From NCBI RefSeq assembly GCF_017873965.1, contig NZ_JAGGKT010000004.1, positions 124,001-188,000 on the forward strand: a stretch of DNA of 64,000 nt, read 5' to 3'. The notes under the pieces were generated by a model, which did no database searches, was not told where the DNA came from, and worked only from the letters and a program-made list of their open reading frames with translations. Positions 1 through 8,594 of this stretch are shown here, piece after piece (positions within the stretch are counted from its first letter, which is position 1; each line of letters opens with the position of its first letter). The DNA is from Ammoniphilus resinae. Its GTDB lineage: Bacteria; Bacillota; Bacilli; Aneurinibacillales; RAOX-1. Position numbers and translations under genes: made by a program.

Positions 1-231
1 AATTTTCAGGGATCATTCAAAATCAAGATTTGCAAGGAAAATAAACCGCTTTTAGATTGGATTGTCAGAAATAAGTCCGTTCTATTAATCAATCCCCTTA
101 CAACAGGCATGATCGTATTGGACGATCTACATTCATTCTCAAACTTTATCTCAAAACATGCAGGCTTTGTACTACCTATTCACGATGTATCTGCTTTAGC
201 ATTCAATAATGATTACTTAAACTTTTTATAA
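1..231 (+). CDS. C-terminal 76 residues of an unrecognised protein (5' partial)
   Basis: Frame 1 is open from the window edge to TAA at 229-231. The peptide ends in SALAFNNDYLNFL. It has no motif I recognise; it mixes hydrophobic stretches (VLLINPLTTGMIVL) with charged ones, like the end of a soluble alpha/beta domain. The gene begins outside the window, so family and function cannot be given. No terminator is visible between it and the next promoter. Confidence 0.5.
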   Translation, partial: NFQGSFKIKICKENKPLLDWIVRNKSVLLINPLTTGMIVLDDLHSFSNFISKHAGFVLPIHDVSALAFNNDYLNFL

Positions 232-264
232 ACGACCACCCGGTCATTCATTATAAAAGAAGTG

Positions 265-293
265 TTTTCCGCTTATCATAGATAGGGTATAAT
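265..293 (+). promoter_or_regulatory. Probable sigma-A promoter of the topoisomerase-FtsK gene
   Basis: A consensus -10 TATAAT lies at 288-293. A weak -35 (TTTTCC, 265-270) sits 17 nt upstream. It is about 100 nt before the coding start, leaving a leader that contains a perfect palindrome. Just upstream, GACCACCCGGTCA (about 232-246) is a short imperfect dyad that could bind a repressor. Confidence 0.5.
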
Positions 294-332
294 TAAAGTA
301 ACTTAATGCAATGTCAGACAAGGGAGTACCTT

Positions 333-350
333 AAACCTAACCTTAGGTTT
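333..350 (+). promoter_or_regulatory. Perfect 8-bp inverted repeat in the 5' leader
   Basis: AAACCTAA-CC-TTAGGTTT is an exact dyad between the presumed transcription start and the ribosome binding site of the topoisomerase-FtsK gene. A run of eight T residues follows at 362-369. It could be an operator or a weak attenuator; the 12-nt gap before the T run makes a classical terminator less likely. Confidence 0.4.
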
Positions 351-392
351 ATTGTGCTCTCTTTTTTTTATAACTTCACACGGAGGTTCGTT

Positions 393-3300
393 ATGAAACT
401 CATCTTGGCAGAGAAAAAACAACAGGCAGAGAAATTGGCTGCTCCATTTGAGAATAAACCAGGGAACGGCTTCATCGAAATCCATCCCAATACAATTTTC
501 CCAAAAGGGGCATATATTACCTGGGCGATGGGGCATCTTTTCTCATTGGCTGATCCAGAAGAATACGATCCTAAATTCAAAAAATGGGTACTTGAAGATC
601 TACCGATCATGCCGGAAGAATTCAAATATACTTTAATTAAAACCAAGGGTAAACAATTTAACATCATCAGGGATTTAGCGAAAAAAGATCAGATTACTGA
701 GATCGTTATAGGGTCTGATCCTGGGCGTGAGGGAGAGGTAATAGCCCGTATCATCATTCAAATGAGTGGTGTAAAAAAGCCGATGAAAAGGTTATGGACA
801 ACCTCTTTGACACCCAATGCCGTGACCAAGGCATTTGAAAATCTTCTCCCTGAAAAAGATAAACGCCCATTATTTTATGAAGCTCAAGCGCGAGCCTATG
901 CTGATTGGTTAGTGGGTATGAATACATCGAGGGCATACACCATTCTATTGCGACAAAAAGGAGAGAAAGAAACGTTTTCTACTGGAAGGGTCCAAACACC
1001 TTTGCTTGCTTTAATTCTAAAACGGGAAGAAGAAATAGAATCTTTTATATCGAGCCCATTTTGGAAGGTATTTGCTGATTTCCATTTAAATAGCACTGTT
1101 CTTCAAGGTAAATGGTTTAAGAATGACATGGACCGATTGGTTAATGAGGAACAAGCAAGGGCCTTAGAGGAGTATTGTAAGGGTAAGGGGGCCGTCATTA
1201 CGGACATTTCAACCGACCGGAAAGAATACCATCCGCCTCAGCTTCATAGCCTTTCTACGTTACAGTTAGCAGCCAATCGTTTATACAAAATGTCACCAGA
1301 TACAGTCCTGAAGATATGCCAAGAATTATACTTGAAAGAGCATATCTCCTATCCGCGATCTGACTCGCAGCATGTAACAGAAGAAGAAGCAAAGGATTTT
1401 CCAATAATTTTGGGCCAATTAGGTGCTCTGGATCCCTATCGTGAATTCATTCCTGTTCCCATTTCGAACCTAATTGGAAATAAGAGATATGTTAACTCGG
1501 ATAAAGTTTCTGATCACTATGCTATTATTCCAACGGAGAAAATTCCTAAGCTGGAAGAACTGACACAAGATGAGTGGAACATATACGATCTTATCGCGAA
1601 GTCCTTAATTGCTGCACATTACCCAGAAGCGATATTTAATTACACTAAAATCGTTACACTCGTGGACGAAAAATTCTCCTTCATAAGCAAAGGTAAACAA
1701 ATGATGGCTGAAGGTTGGAGAAAAGTTTTATTTTCTGCCGGGGAAGAAGACGATGAAGAAAATACAATCCTCCCCAACGTTAAAATAGGGGAATCCGGCC
1801 TAGTCACTAACACTGAAATGAGAGAAGGAAAAACATCTCCACCGAAACGGTATACAGAAGGGGATCTTATTGCCCTCATGAAAGGGGCCGGAAAATCGAT
1901 AGATGATAAAGATGCAGAAATAGAAAAAATTCTCGAAGCTACTGAAGGGCTTGGTACAGAGGCAACACGAGCATCGATTATTGAAACTTTAAAAACAAGA
2001 GAATACATTACCATAAAAAAGAACTTGGTTTATCCTTCTGACAAAGGAAAAGTCTTAATACAGTCAATAGGGGACACATCTGTTTTAAAAAGTGCAGTTC
2101 TGACGGGAAAATGGGAGCAAAAGTTACAGGAAATTGGTCAAGGAAAAGCGGATCATCGAAGTTTCATAGAACAAGCAAAACGACTAACGCAAAAATTAGT
2201 ACAAGAAGCCACGGAATCAACTCGAAAAATTGTGACTCACAAGGGTGATTCAACTCAGACCGGTGTAGAGCATGATGCATCGGATAAGGGAAATGTTGAT
2301 CCTAATAATATTGGAACGGAAACCCATGCTGATGAACAGACCAGGATAAAGAATAACGATTTTGAAGAGAGGAAGGAACAGAAGGAGGGGGGTGGGCCCT
2401 GCAAGATCTGTGGGAAAGAAATGGTTGATCGAGGGAAATTCTACGGGTGCAGCTCCTATTCAGTACATGGGTGCGGATTCACAATTAGTAAGCAGATACT
2501 TGGAGTCCAGATTCCACCAGATCAGATCAAATTACTTCTTGAGAAGGGAGAAACCAACCTGATTGAAGGTTTTACTAGAAAAAGTGATCAAAAAACCTTT
2601 AGTGCAGTATTGGGATTGGAGAATGGTAAACTTACTTTTCGTTTCCCAAATACCAATAGGTTAGTGGTTCCACTTTACCTTCTAGAACCCTTAGAAATCA
2701 TCTCCCCTTCAGAGGAAGATACAAAAAGAGAATTTTATTCAATCCAAAAGGAAGCAGAGGCACTCAAACACCCTGCCCGTGTCATCGGGGTTACGCATGG
2801 TCCAAGAGTTTCACGCTATGAACTCCTACCCAATCGGGGGATTAATATCACAGGATATAAACGCTTTAAAGCGAACTTTATGGCTGCCCTTAAAGCGAAA
2901 AAATTGTCCATGTACATTCCTATTCCAGGTACGAATCTTATTGGGATCGAGGTACCAAACAAAAATCCTTATCCGGTCCAAATTCGAGGTTTATTAGAGA
3001 ACCAAGAATACTTAGTAAAGAAAAAAGATCTTTCCTTCCCGTTGGGAATGAATTTACAGGGCGTACCTATCTTCGGGGATCTAGCTGATATGCCTCACTT
3101 ACTAGTTGCCGGTACTACAGGTAGCGGAAAGAGTGTTTTTCTAAACTCACTCATCATTAGTTTGTTATATGGGTCTTCTCCAGATCGACTTAAATTTATG
3201 TTTATAGACCCCAAGCAGGTAGAACTAAGTGTCTATGCAGACCTACCTCATTTGTTTAGTCCGATTGTAACCCAGGTGCAGAAAGCGGGGCCGGCACTAG

Positions 3301-3785
3301 AACATCTGGTTAAAGAAATGAATAATCGATACTATATTTTTCAAAAAAGTGGGGTGCGAAATATCATTTCATATAATCAAAAGCATCCTGATAAAAAAAT
3401 GCCATACATTGTTCTTGTCATTGATGAATTGGCCGATTTGTTAATGACAACTAGTGATATTGTAGAAGATCTAATCCTTCGTTTAGCTCAATTGGCCCGC
3501 GCTGCCGGGATCCATATGGTTATTGCAACGCAAAGACCTACAAAGAAGGTGTTATCACCAACCATTAAATCTAATCTTCCTGTGCGTGTAGCATTCTCCG
3601 TAGCATCCACCGCGGACTCCATGACCATTCTCGATGAGCCGGGAGCTGAAGAATTGTTGGGTAAAGGAGATATGTTTTACCAGCCAAAAGACAGCGGGAA
3701 AATCAGACTTCAAAGTGCTTATGTTTCTGACCAAGAGATTGAACGAGTAGTTAGATATCTGAAGGATAAATACAGTCAACAGTAA
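393..3785 (+). CDS. Type IA DNA topoisomerase III fused to an FtsK/SpoIIIE DNA translocase motor
   Basis: This 1130-residue protein joins two machines. Residues 1-150 are a TOPRIM domain (acidic GSDPGREGE at 107-115). The topoisomerase core follows, with active-site Tyr320 in ISYPRSDS, and a four-cysteine zinc ribbon lies near 669-690. From about 770 to the end is an FtsK/SpoIIIE alpha/beta motor: IPGTNLIGIEVPN, Walker A GTTGSGKS near 907-914, Walker B VLVIDELADLL near 1007. The C terminus stops where the winged-helix gamma domain would begin, and there are no FtsK membrane segments. I place the start at ATG 393, six bases after CGGAGG; an upstream in-frame ATG at 306 has no such site. Topoisomerase III decatenates single strands and FtsK pumps duplex DNA, so the fusion suggests coupled translocation and unlinking (inference). 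No frameshift separates the halves. Confidence 0.9.
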   Translation: MKLILAEKKQQAEKLAAPFENKPGNGFIEIHPNTIFPKGAYITWAMGHLFSLADPEEYDPKFKKWVLEDLPIMPEEFKYTLIKTKGKQFNIIRDLAKKDQITEIVIGSDPGREGEVIARIIIQMSGVKKPMKRLWTTSLTPNAVTKAFENLLPEKDKRPLFYEAQARAYADWLVGMNTSRAYTILLRQKGEKETFSTGRVQTPLLALILKREEEIESFISSPFWKVFADFHLNSTVLQGKWFKNDMDRLVNEEQARALEEYCKGKGAVITDISTDRKEYHPPQLHSLSTLQLAANRLYKMSPDTVLKICQELYLKEHISYPRSDSQHVTEEEAKDFPIILGQLGALDPYREFIPVPISNLIGNKRYVNSDKVSDHYAIIPTEKIPKLEELTQDEWNIYDLIAKSLIAAHYPEAIFNYTKIVTLVDEKFSFISKGKQMMAEGWRKVLFSAGEEDDEENTILPNVKIGESGLVTNTEMREGKTSPPKRYTEGDLIALMKGAGKSIDDKDAEIEKILEATEGLGTEATRASIIETLKTREYITIKKNLVYPSDKGKVLIQSIGDTSVLKSAVLTGKWEQKLQEIGQGKADHRSFIEQAKRLTQKLVQEATESTRKIVTHKGDSTQTGVEHDASDKGNVDPNNIGTETHADEQTRIKNNDFEERKEQKEGGGPCKICGKEMVDRGKFYGCSSYSVHGCGFTISKQILGVQIPPDQIKLLLEKGETNLIEGFTRKSDQKTFSAVLGLENGKLTFRFPNTNRLVVPLYLLEPLEIISPSEEDTKREFYSIQKEAEALKHPARVIGVTHGPRVSRYELLPNRGINITGYKRFKANFMAALKAKKLSMYIPIPGTNLIGIEVPNKNPYPVQIRGLLENQEYLVKKKDLSFPLGMNLQGVPIFGDLADMPHLLVAGTTGSGKSVFLNSLIISLLYGSSPDRLKFMFIDPKQVELSVYADLPHLFSPIVTQVQKAGPALEHLVKEMNNRYYIFQKSGVRNIISYNQKHPDKKMPYIVLVIDELADLLMTTSDIVEDLILRLAQLARAAGIHMVIATQRPTKKVLSPTIKSNLPVRVAFSVASTADSMTILDEPGAEELLGKGDMFYQPKDSGKIRLQSAYVSDQEIERVVRYLKDKYSQQ

Positions 3786-3929
3786 AAGAGCCCGTATCCC
3801 TTTCTACTTGAATCAGATTCAATAAGAGTCGTGCAATTTTTGCAAATAAGTTCAATACCCACCATACTAAGTGTATAAACTTACCACGAACCACTTTATT
3901 GGAACTTGAAATAGAAAGGGGAAAAAATA

Positions 3930-4289
3930 ATGTCTGGCATCGATTTAAGTAAATTTCAAATATCTAAGGGGTTGGTAGAGGATAGCGGATTGAAAGGAAA
4001 GGAGGATCGCATTATTTGGTTGCGATATTCCAAGGAGGAGGTTGCTGAATTTTTGGCGGAAATGCATCTAATGGCTAAGGCTGGATTATCTGATAGCATC
4101 TCGCTTAGGAACCGTTCTAAGATTGCAGCTAATTGCTATTACGAAATCGCAAAATCTTTACATGTCTTTGCTAAAATTCAAGCCTGGACAGAACTTGGTC
4201 TTTCAAATGACGAAACAGAGATTCTCTTCAGACACAAATCTATTTTTGGGAGAGCCAAATATGAACAGCTTCAAATCGAAAATCCGTAA
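3930..4289 (+). CDS. Unrecognised 119-residue soluble protein
   Basis: I do not recognise this family. It starts at ATG 3930 after GAAAGGGG, 144 bp downstream of the topoisomerase-FtsK gene on the same strand, and ends just before a strong terminator, so it may be the last gene of that unit. The sequence is mostly helical and charged (EEVAEFLAEMHLMAK), with no membrane segment or signal peptide. The C-terminal half (NDETEILFRHKSIFGRAKYEQL) is rich in basic residues. Confidence 0.6.
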   Translation: MSGIDLSKFQISKGLVEDSGLKGKEDRIIWLRYSKEEVAEFLAEMHLMAKAGLSDSISLRNRSKIAANCYYEIAKSLHVFAKIQAWTELGLSNDETEILFRHKSIFGRAKYEQLQIENP

Positions 4290-4356
4290 AGGATCCCTAA
4301 CCAAAGCAGCAGTATTTTAGCAATAATTGAATCCTTCCCCTGCGAAACTTAATCTG

Positions 4357-4388
4357 AAAAGGAACCATATGGAGTGGTTCCTTTTTTT
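4357..4388 (+). terminator. Rho-independent terminator
   Basis: AAAGGAACCA and TGGTTCCTTT form a 10-bp stem around a 7-nt loop, followed by seven T residues. It closes the topoisomerase-FtsK / 119-residue gene unit and insulates the next regulator. Confidence 0.85.
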
Positions 4389-4463
4389 GCCACTTGATAT
4401 TCCCATGCGTGGACATGTAGGATATGGTAAAATTAAAAATATTAAAGTAGTGGGAGGGTTAAA

Positions 4464-6053
4464 GTGGAACGGGCTCAATTTGGTCAATTTGTAAAAAAGT
4501 TACGAAAAGAGAAAAATACCTCCCCTCGACAGGTAGCCCACGATCTAAAGATTCCTATTGGAATGCTAAGAAACATCGAGAAAGGGAAGCACCCGGTTAG
4601 TGTGGATGACATTGAAAAGATATGCGATTATTTTAATGTATCATTAGATTCAGTAATGGAGCAAAACTTTGATTTAATTCTTTTTGAAAGCAAACTTAAT
4701 CCAAAAGAAATTGGAGAACGAATTCGCTATTATCGAAATAAGAAAAAATTAAGCTTACGAGATCTTGCTAATCAAGATATCTTTTCTCTAGGGAAATTGA
4801 GTAATATTGAGAATGGTCTTGTTCCCGTTAATTTAAACGACATTAAAACAATATGTGATTTTCTTGGTATTCCAATTGAACATGTAGTGGACCCGAATAG
4901 AGTTCAAAAGATGAATAGTCTTAGGCTTGATATCTATCGAGCTAAAACGTATATCTTTTTACAACTATTTGACTCAGCTAAAAAGATTTTAGACGAAACT
5001 ACTAATGAAATAAAAGAAGAGAAGTTTTTAGAACTGGAATTTCATCTTAATTTTGTATGGGGATTATACTATGTTGGAATTGAACAATATAACGATGCCG
5101 AGAGCTGTTTAATTCAGGCCTTAAATTACGACAACCAATCGGATAAAGACATTGATGGTGTAAAACTTCAGATTCAAAACACTTTAATGTATATATCATT
5201 TGAACAAGGTAAGATGAATAAAGCTAAGGAAATTGGAGAAAAAGCCATCCAATTTATTAATAAATCACCATTTAAGTTAGATAACGATGATAAATCTTTT
5301 GCTTATTTCAATCTAGCGGTATCTTCTTGTTGCCTTGGTCATTTTGATTCTAGCTTACAATATGCCCAAACAGCATTGAGTTTATCAGAAGGGATTCTAA
5401 AACATCAAATCGTATTGCTGAAGTCTATTATTTTTGCATTAAAAAATGAGTATGAAGCGGCACTTGACTTAACAATAGAATGTCTGGAGCTTTTTAGGAA
5501 GGCACATGATATAAACGGCTTTATAAAAGCGCTTCAATTTCAATATTATCTCCTTAAAAATTTTTCACATCCCGAGCATATTAAGGCTATTCATCACATT
5601 GAAAAAGAGATACCTAATGATATTCACATCCAAAATGCCAGAAACCTTAACGATCAGCTGGAGTTGTATCAATTAATTATCCAAATCGCTATTTCTGAGA
5701 ATGATAATTCTTTAGCAGAGAAATTCTTAGAAAAGTGTTTCGAGTTAGAAGGGCAAGATCCCGGTTTGAAGACTAATTATAAAACTTATTACTTAGCCGC
5801 CCAATTTGAAAAGAAAAGAGATCAAAATGCACCAAAACAAAGGGAGTTTTTAGAAAAAGCAAATAAATTATTGGGCGATGACAAAAGCACTGCGAAAGCC
5901 TTGATTATGTACGAATTGGCTTTATTATCAATTGATGAGTATAATAACAACCCATTATTAGTTGAAGCTAGTAATTTAATCTTTCAACATTATGCTATGG
6001 ATTTCGGTGATTTAGAAATGATTAAACACATCATTCCTAAGCCAAGATATTAG
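4464..6053 (+). CDS. Tandem helix-turn-helix (XRE) plus TPR transcriptional regulator
   Basis: The 529-residue protein has two XRE-type helix-turn-helix domains in a row (about 6-58 and 75-128; LSLRDLANQDIFSLGKLSNIE is typical of the second). A long helical TPR region from about 140 to the end includes pairs such as YYVGIEQYNDAESCLIQAL. This resembles the RRNPP class (Rap, NprR, PlcR, PrgX), whose TPR domains bind short signalling peptides, but those have one HTH domain; two is unusual. GTG 4464 follows GGGAGGG. No small signal-peptide gene is visible in the 60 bp downstream before the terminator, so the ligand is unknown. Confidence 0.75.
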   Translation: MERAQFGQFVKKLRKEKNTSPRQVAHDLKIPIGMLRNIEKGKHPVSVDDIEKICDYFNVSLDSVMEQNFDLILFESKLNPKEIGERIRYYRNKKKLSLRDLANQDIFSLGKLSNIENGLVPVNLNDIKTICDFLGIPIEHVVDPNRVQKMNSLRLDIYRAKTYIFLQLFDSAKKILDETTNEIKEEKFLELEFHLNFVWGLYYVGIEQYNDAESCLIQALNYDNQSDKDIDGVKLQIQNTLMYISFEQGKMNKAKEIGEKAIQFINKSPFKLDNDDKSFAYFNLAVSSCCLGHFDSSLQYAQTALSLSEGILKHQIVLLKSIIFALKNEYEAALDLTIECLELFRKAHDINGFIKALQFQYYLLKNFSHPEHIKAIHHIEKEIPNDIHIQNARNLNDQLELYQLIIQIAISENDNSLAEKFLEKCFELEGQDPGLKTNYKTYYLAAQFEKKRDQNAPKQREFLEKANKLLGDDKSTAKALIMYELALLSIDEYNNNPLLVEASNLIFQHYAMDFGDLEMIKHIIPKPRY

Positions 6054-6060
6054 AAAAAGT

Positions 6061-6110
6061 AAAAACCCTGATCAATTACTTAAATTTAATAGACAGGGCT
6101 TTTTATTTTT
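6061..6110 (+). terminator. Probable terminator after the HTH-TPR regulator
   Basis: AAAAACCCTG (6061-6070) pairs with CAGGGCTTTTT (from 6094) across an AT-rich loop of about 23 nt, followed by more T residues. The loop is long but the stem and T tract fit a rho-independent terminator. Confidence 0.55.
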
Positions 6111-6117
6111 TCTTCGG

Positions 6118-6297
6118 TCAAGATGAAAGTATCTCATCTTTTAGGAGAACTCTTTGAAATGCATTAACAACCTCAGCAGAAAAATGAGTATTGCAGCCCA
6201 TCTTTAATTGTTCAAGCGCCTCTTTAATACTTCTAGAAGATTGATACACTTTGGCAGGTCTAATTACTATATCTCCTATCATATTTGTATTTTTCAT
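6118..6297 (-). pseudogene. 59-codon remnant resembling the C-terminal tip of an HD-GYP domain
   Basis: Minus-strand reading from ATG 6297 to TGA 6118 gives 59 residues. They contain SIKEALEQLKMGCNTHF followed by SAEVVNAF, which resembles the end of HD-GYP phosphodiesterase domains (EAL-E-L-gtqFdpevVeaF). There is no HD or GYP motif, no good ribosome binding site, and a stop two codons upstream of the ATG. I read it as the leftover 3' end of a cyclic-di-GMP phosphodiesterase gene, though a genuine small protein cannot be excluded. Confidence 0.4.
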
Positions 6298-6348
6298 TCG
6301 TTATACCATTTACTGTGTTTTTGAAGATTTTTCTTTAAAAATCGGTTT

Positions 6349-6951
6349 TTACAATAACCCGTCCATCAGGTGAATAGCAGTTCCCCAAATAAAAAGGGCA
6401 GAGCATTTGTTGAATATGTTTATTACCCCACCTTTACCATCCAGCTTTTTCATACCCATACCAGCCAGCGTTAATCCAAAAAACCAAATCCAGGATACCG
6501 TAATACAAGCAATTGTGAAAAAAACTTGTTCTGTTCCTGCATATTTCAATGCACTTGTCCCAATAACGCCAACTGTATCTAAAATAGCATGAGGATTTAA
6601 TAAGGAAACGGATAAAGCAAAAAGAATTTGTTGACGGATGGTTAATGCTTTATTCGTTTCCGATTTTGTTGGTTCAGCCTTCCAAATTGTGTATCCCATA
6701 AAAAGTAAAAAGAAAATACCTATCGTCATTAGGATAAGCCGCAGCCATTCAAATTGTAAAACGATCGCGGATACCCCAAAGACAGCTAGAAGGATCAACA
6801 ACGTATCGCACAGCGAAGCTGTTATGGTTGCTGGAAGGGCTTGAAACAAATGGGGCTGCGTGGCCCCTTGGGAAAATACAAATACATTTTGCACCCCTAA
6901 AGGCAAAATAAGGCCAAAGGCCAGGATAATACCATGTAAAATGCTTTCCAA
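6349..6951 (-). CDS. LysE-family amino acid exporter
   Basis: Six hydrophobic segments and the N-terminal signature ILAFGLILPLGVQNVFVFSQG place it in the LysE/ArgO family of inner-membrane exporters for basic amino acids and related compounds. I choose TTG 6951 as start: AAAAGGGG lies eight bases upstream and MESILHG matches family N termini. An earlier in-frame TTG at 6972 has no spaced Shine-Dalgarno. It is divergent from the MocR regulator at 7055, about 100 bp away, so that regulator probably controls it (inference). Substrate cannot be told from sequence. Confidence 0.85.
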   Translation of the reverse strand: MESILHGIILAFGLILPLGVQNVFVFSQGATQPHLFQALPATITASLCDTLLILLAVFGVSAIVLQFEWLRLILMTIGIFFLLFMGYTIWKAEPTKSETNKALTIRQQILFALSVSLLNPHAILDTVGVIGTSALKYAGTEQVFFTIACITVSWIWFFGLTLAGMGMKKLDGKGGVINIFNKCSALFIWGTAIHLMDGLL

Positions 6952-7054
6952 ATAAATCAACCCCTTTTTCAATCCTATGATACTATGTTAAAACTAAAAG
7001 AAAACAGCCAATTGGTTGATTTTTTATCCACCCAATTTTAGGAGGGGTTGAAAG

Positions 7055-8479
7055 ATGTGGAAGCCATACCGATATTCTCATTTGACCATTCATGAGCAGA
7101 TTGTAGACTGGATTAAAACTCGAATTGGACAGGGGGATTGGTCTGTTGGCACGAAGCTCCCGACACAACGCCAACTTGCAGTACAATTTGATGTGAACCG
7201 GAGTACCATACAACTCGCTCTGGATGAATTAAAGGCAGATGGTTTGCTTGAATCCAAAGTCGGTTCAGGGGTATTTGTAGCCAATAATTCGTGGAATATG
7301 CTTTTGGACAGGGCCCAACCGAATTGGCATCAACACATTGAATCAAGTATTCATAAACCAAATTACCATACAATTAAACTGATTAATAAATATGAGCAAT
7401 TGGATGATATCATACGACTTGGAACAGGTGAATTATCACCGGAATTGCTTCCAACAAAACAAATTGAACTGTCGTTAAGATCCATTTCGCTTGAATCAAA
7501 GGCGATAGGCTATTCATCACCACAAGGAAGCGAGAAGCTTCGTCAAATTTTATGTCAGTATTTAAAAAAGCGGGGGATTGAAACCACACCGGAAAACATT
7601 TTAATTGTTTCAGGGGCACTGCAGGCACTCCAATTAATTGCAATGGGACTATTAGAAGAGGGATCCATCATCTTTCAAGAGTATCCCTCTTATCTAAACT
7701 CTGTTCATCCTTTTCAATCTGCAGGAATGCGTATGATTTCCGTATCAAGGGATGCAGAATTAACAGACAAGCTGCGAAAACTCAAAGGAAAAAGACAATC
7801 CTTGTTTTACTGTGTGCCAACCTTGCACAATCCAACAGGGGATAATTGGTCATTGGACGAAAGGATTGGCTTGTATAATGTCTGCAAAGAACTTCAAATT
7901 CCGATCATTGAGGATGACGTGTACCATGAATTGTTATTTGAATCCCCTTTACCTGCCATCAAAACGTTTGAAAAATCCGGGCAAGTGCTTTATATCGGCA
8001 GTGTATCCAAAACGTTAAGCCCGGGGTTGCGGATTGGTTGGGTTGTAGCGCCTACACCTGTTATTGAGCGATTGGCCGATATTAAGATGCAAACAGATTA
8101 TGGTTCAAGCGCTTTTTCTCAAGAGATCGTGGCCTATTGGTTTTCTTCTGGACTATATGAGAAGCATTTAATTCAGCTCCGAGAACAATTAAAAAGAAGG
8201 GCTGCATTTGTAGAAGATATATTAGAACGACAGTTTAAGGAAATTGCTTCATGGAAGAAATCTGAGGGTGGTTTTTATATTTGGCTAAGGTTCCATGAAC
8301 CTATTGTAAATAAGGCGTTATTTTTAAATTTATTAAAACAAAATGTCTTGATCAATCCGGGTTATATTTATGATACAAACGATTTACATCATATCCGCCT
8401 TTCCTATGCCTATGCTTCCATAGAGGAATTAAACAGAGGATTAAATGTTTTACTGGATCTGCTCACAGAGATAACCTAA
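7055..8479 (+). CDS. MocR-type regulator: GntR winged helix fused to an aminotransferase-like domain
   Basis: Of 474 residues, about 8-76 are a GntR winged helix (TKLPTQRQLAVQFDVNRSTI). From about 115 on is a fold-type-I PLP enzyme domain, with Asp287/Asp288 in IIEDDVYHEL and Lys319 in GSVSKTLSPG as the expected PLP-binding lysine. Such MocR/PdxR proteins sense PLP or amino-acid adducts rather than acting as aminotransferases. ATG 7055 follows GGAGGGG. It is divergent from the LysE exporter; the shared gap contains the palindrome CCAATTGG (7008-7015), a candidate operator half. Confidence 0.88.
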   Translation: MWKPYRYSHLTIHEQIVDWIKTRIGQGDWSVGTKLPTQRQLAVQFDVNRSTIQLALDELKADGLLESKVGSGVFVANNSWNMLLDRAQPNWHQHIESSIHKPNYHTIKLINKYEQLDDIIRLGTGELSPELLPTKQIELSLRSISLESKAIGYSSPQGSEKLRQILCQYLKKRGIETTPENILIVSGALQALQLIAMGLLEEGSIIFQEYPSYLNSVHPFQSAGMRMISVSRDAELTDKLRKLKGKRQSLFYCVPTLHNPTGDNWSLDERIGLYNVCKELQIPIIEDDVYHELLFESPLPAIKTFEKSGQVLYIGSVSKTLSPGLRIGWVVAPTPVIERLADIKMQTDYGSSAFSQEIVAYWFSSGLYEKHLIQLREQLKRRAAFVEDILERQFKEIASWKKSEGGFYIWLRFHEPIVNKALFLNLLKQNVLINPGYIYDTNDLHHIRLSYAYASIEELNRGLNVLLDLLTEIT

Positions 8480-8548
8480 ACTTTTAAAGAAAGAACTTTG
8501 CTGACATGTAGGTTAGGGCAAAAATAAGATATATGCTACGGCTCAAAT

Positions 8549-8594
8549 AAAAAAGTCGATTCCCCTAACCCTAGGAACCAATCGACTTTTTTCT
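8549..8594. terminator. Bidirectional terminator between two convergent MocR genes
   Basis: AAAAAAGTCGATT pairs with AATCGACTTTTTT around a 21-nt loop, with A and T tracts on both sides. It can therefore end both the plus-strand and minus-strand regulator genes. Confidence 0.85.

Noticed and set aside
306-392. Upstream in-frame ATG that would add 29 residues to the topoisomerase-FtsK protein
   Set aside because: The extension has no family similarity and no Shine-Dalgarno, while ATG 393 is six bases after CGGAGG and gives the standard topoisomerase N terminus.
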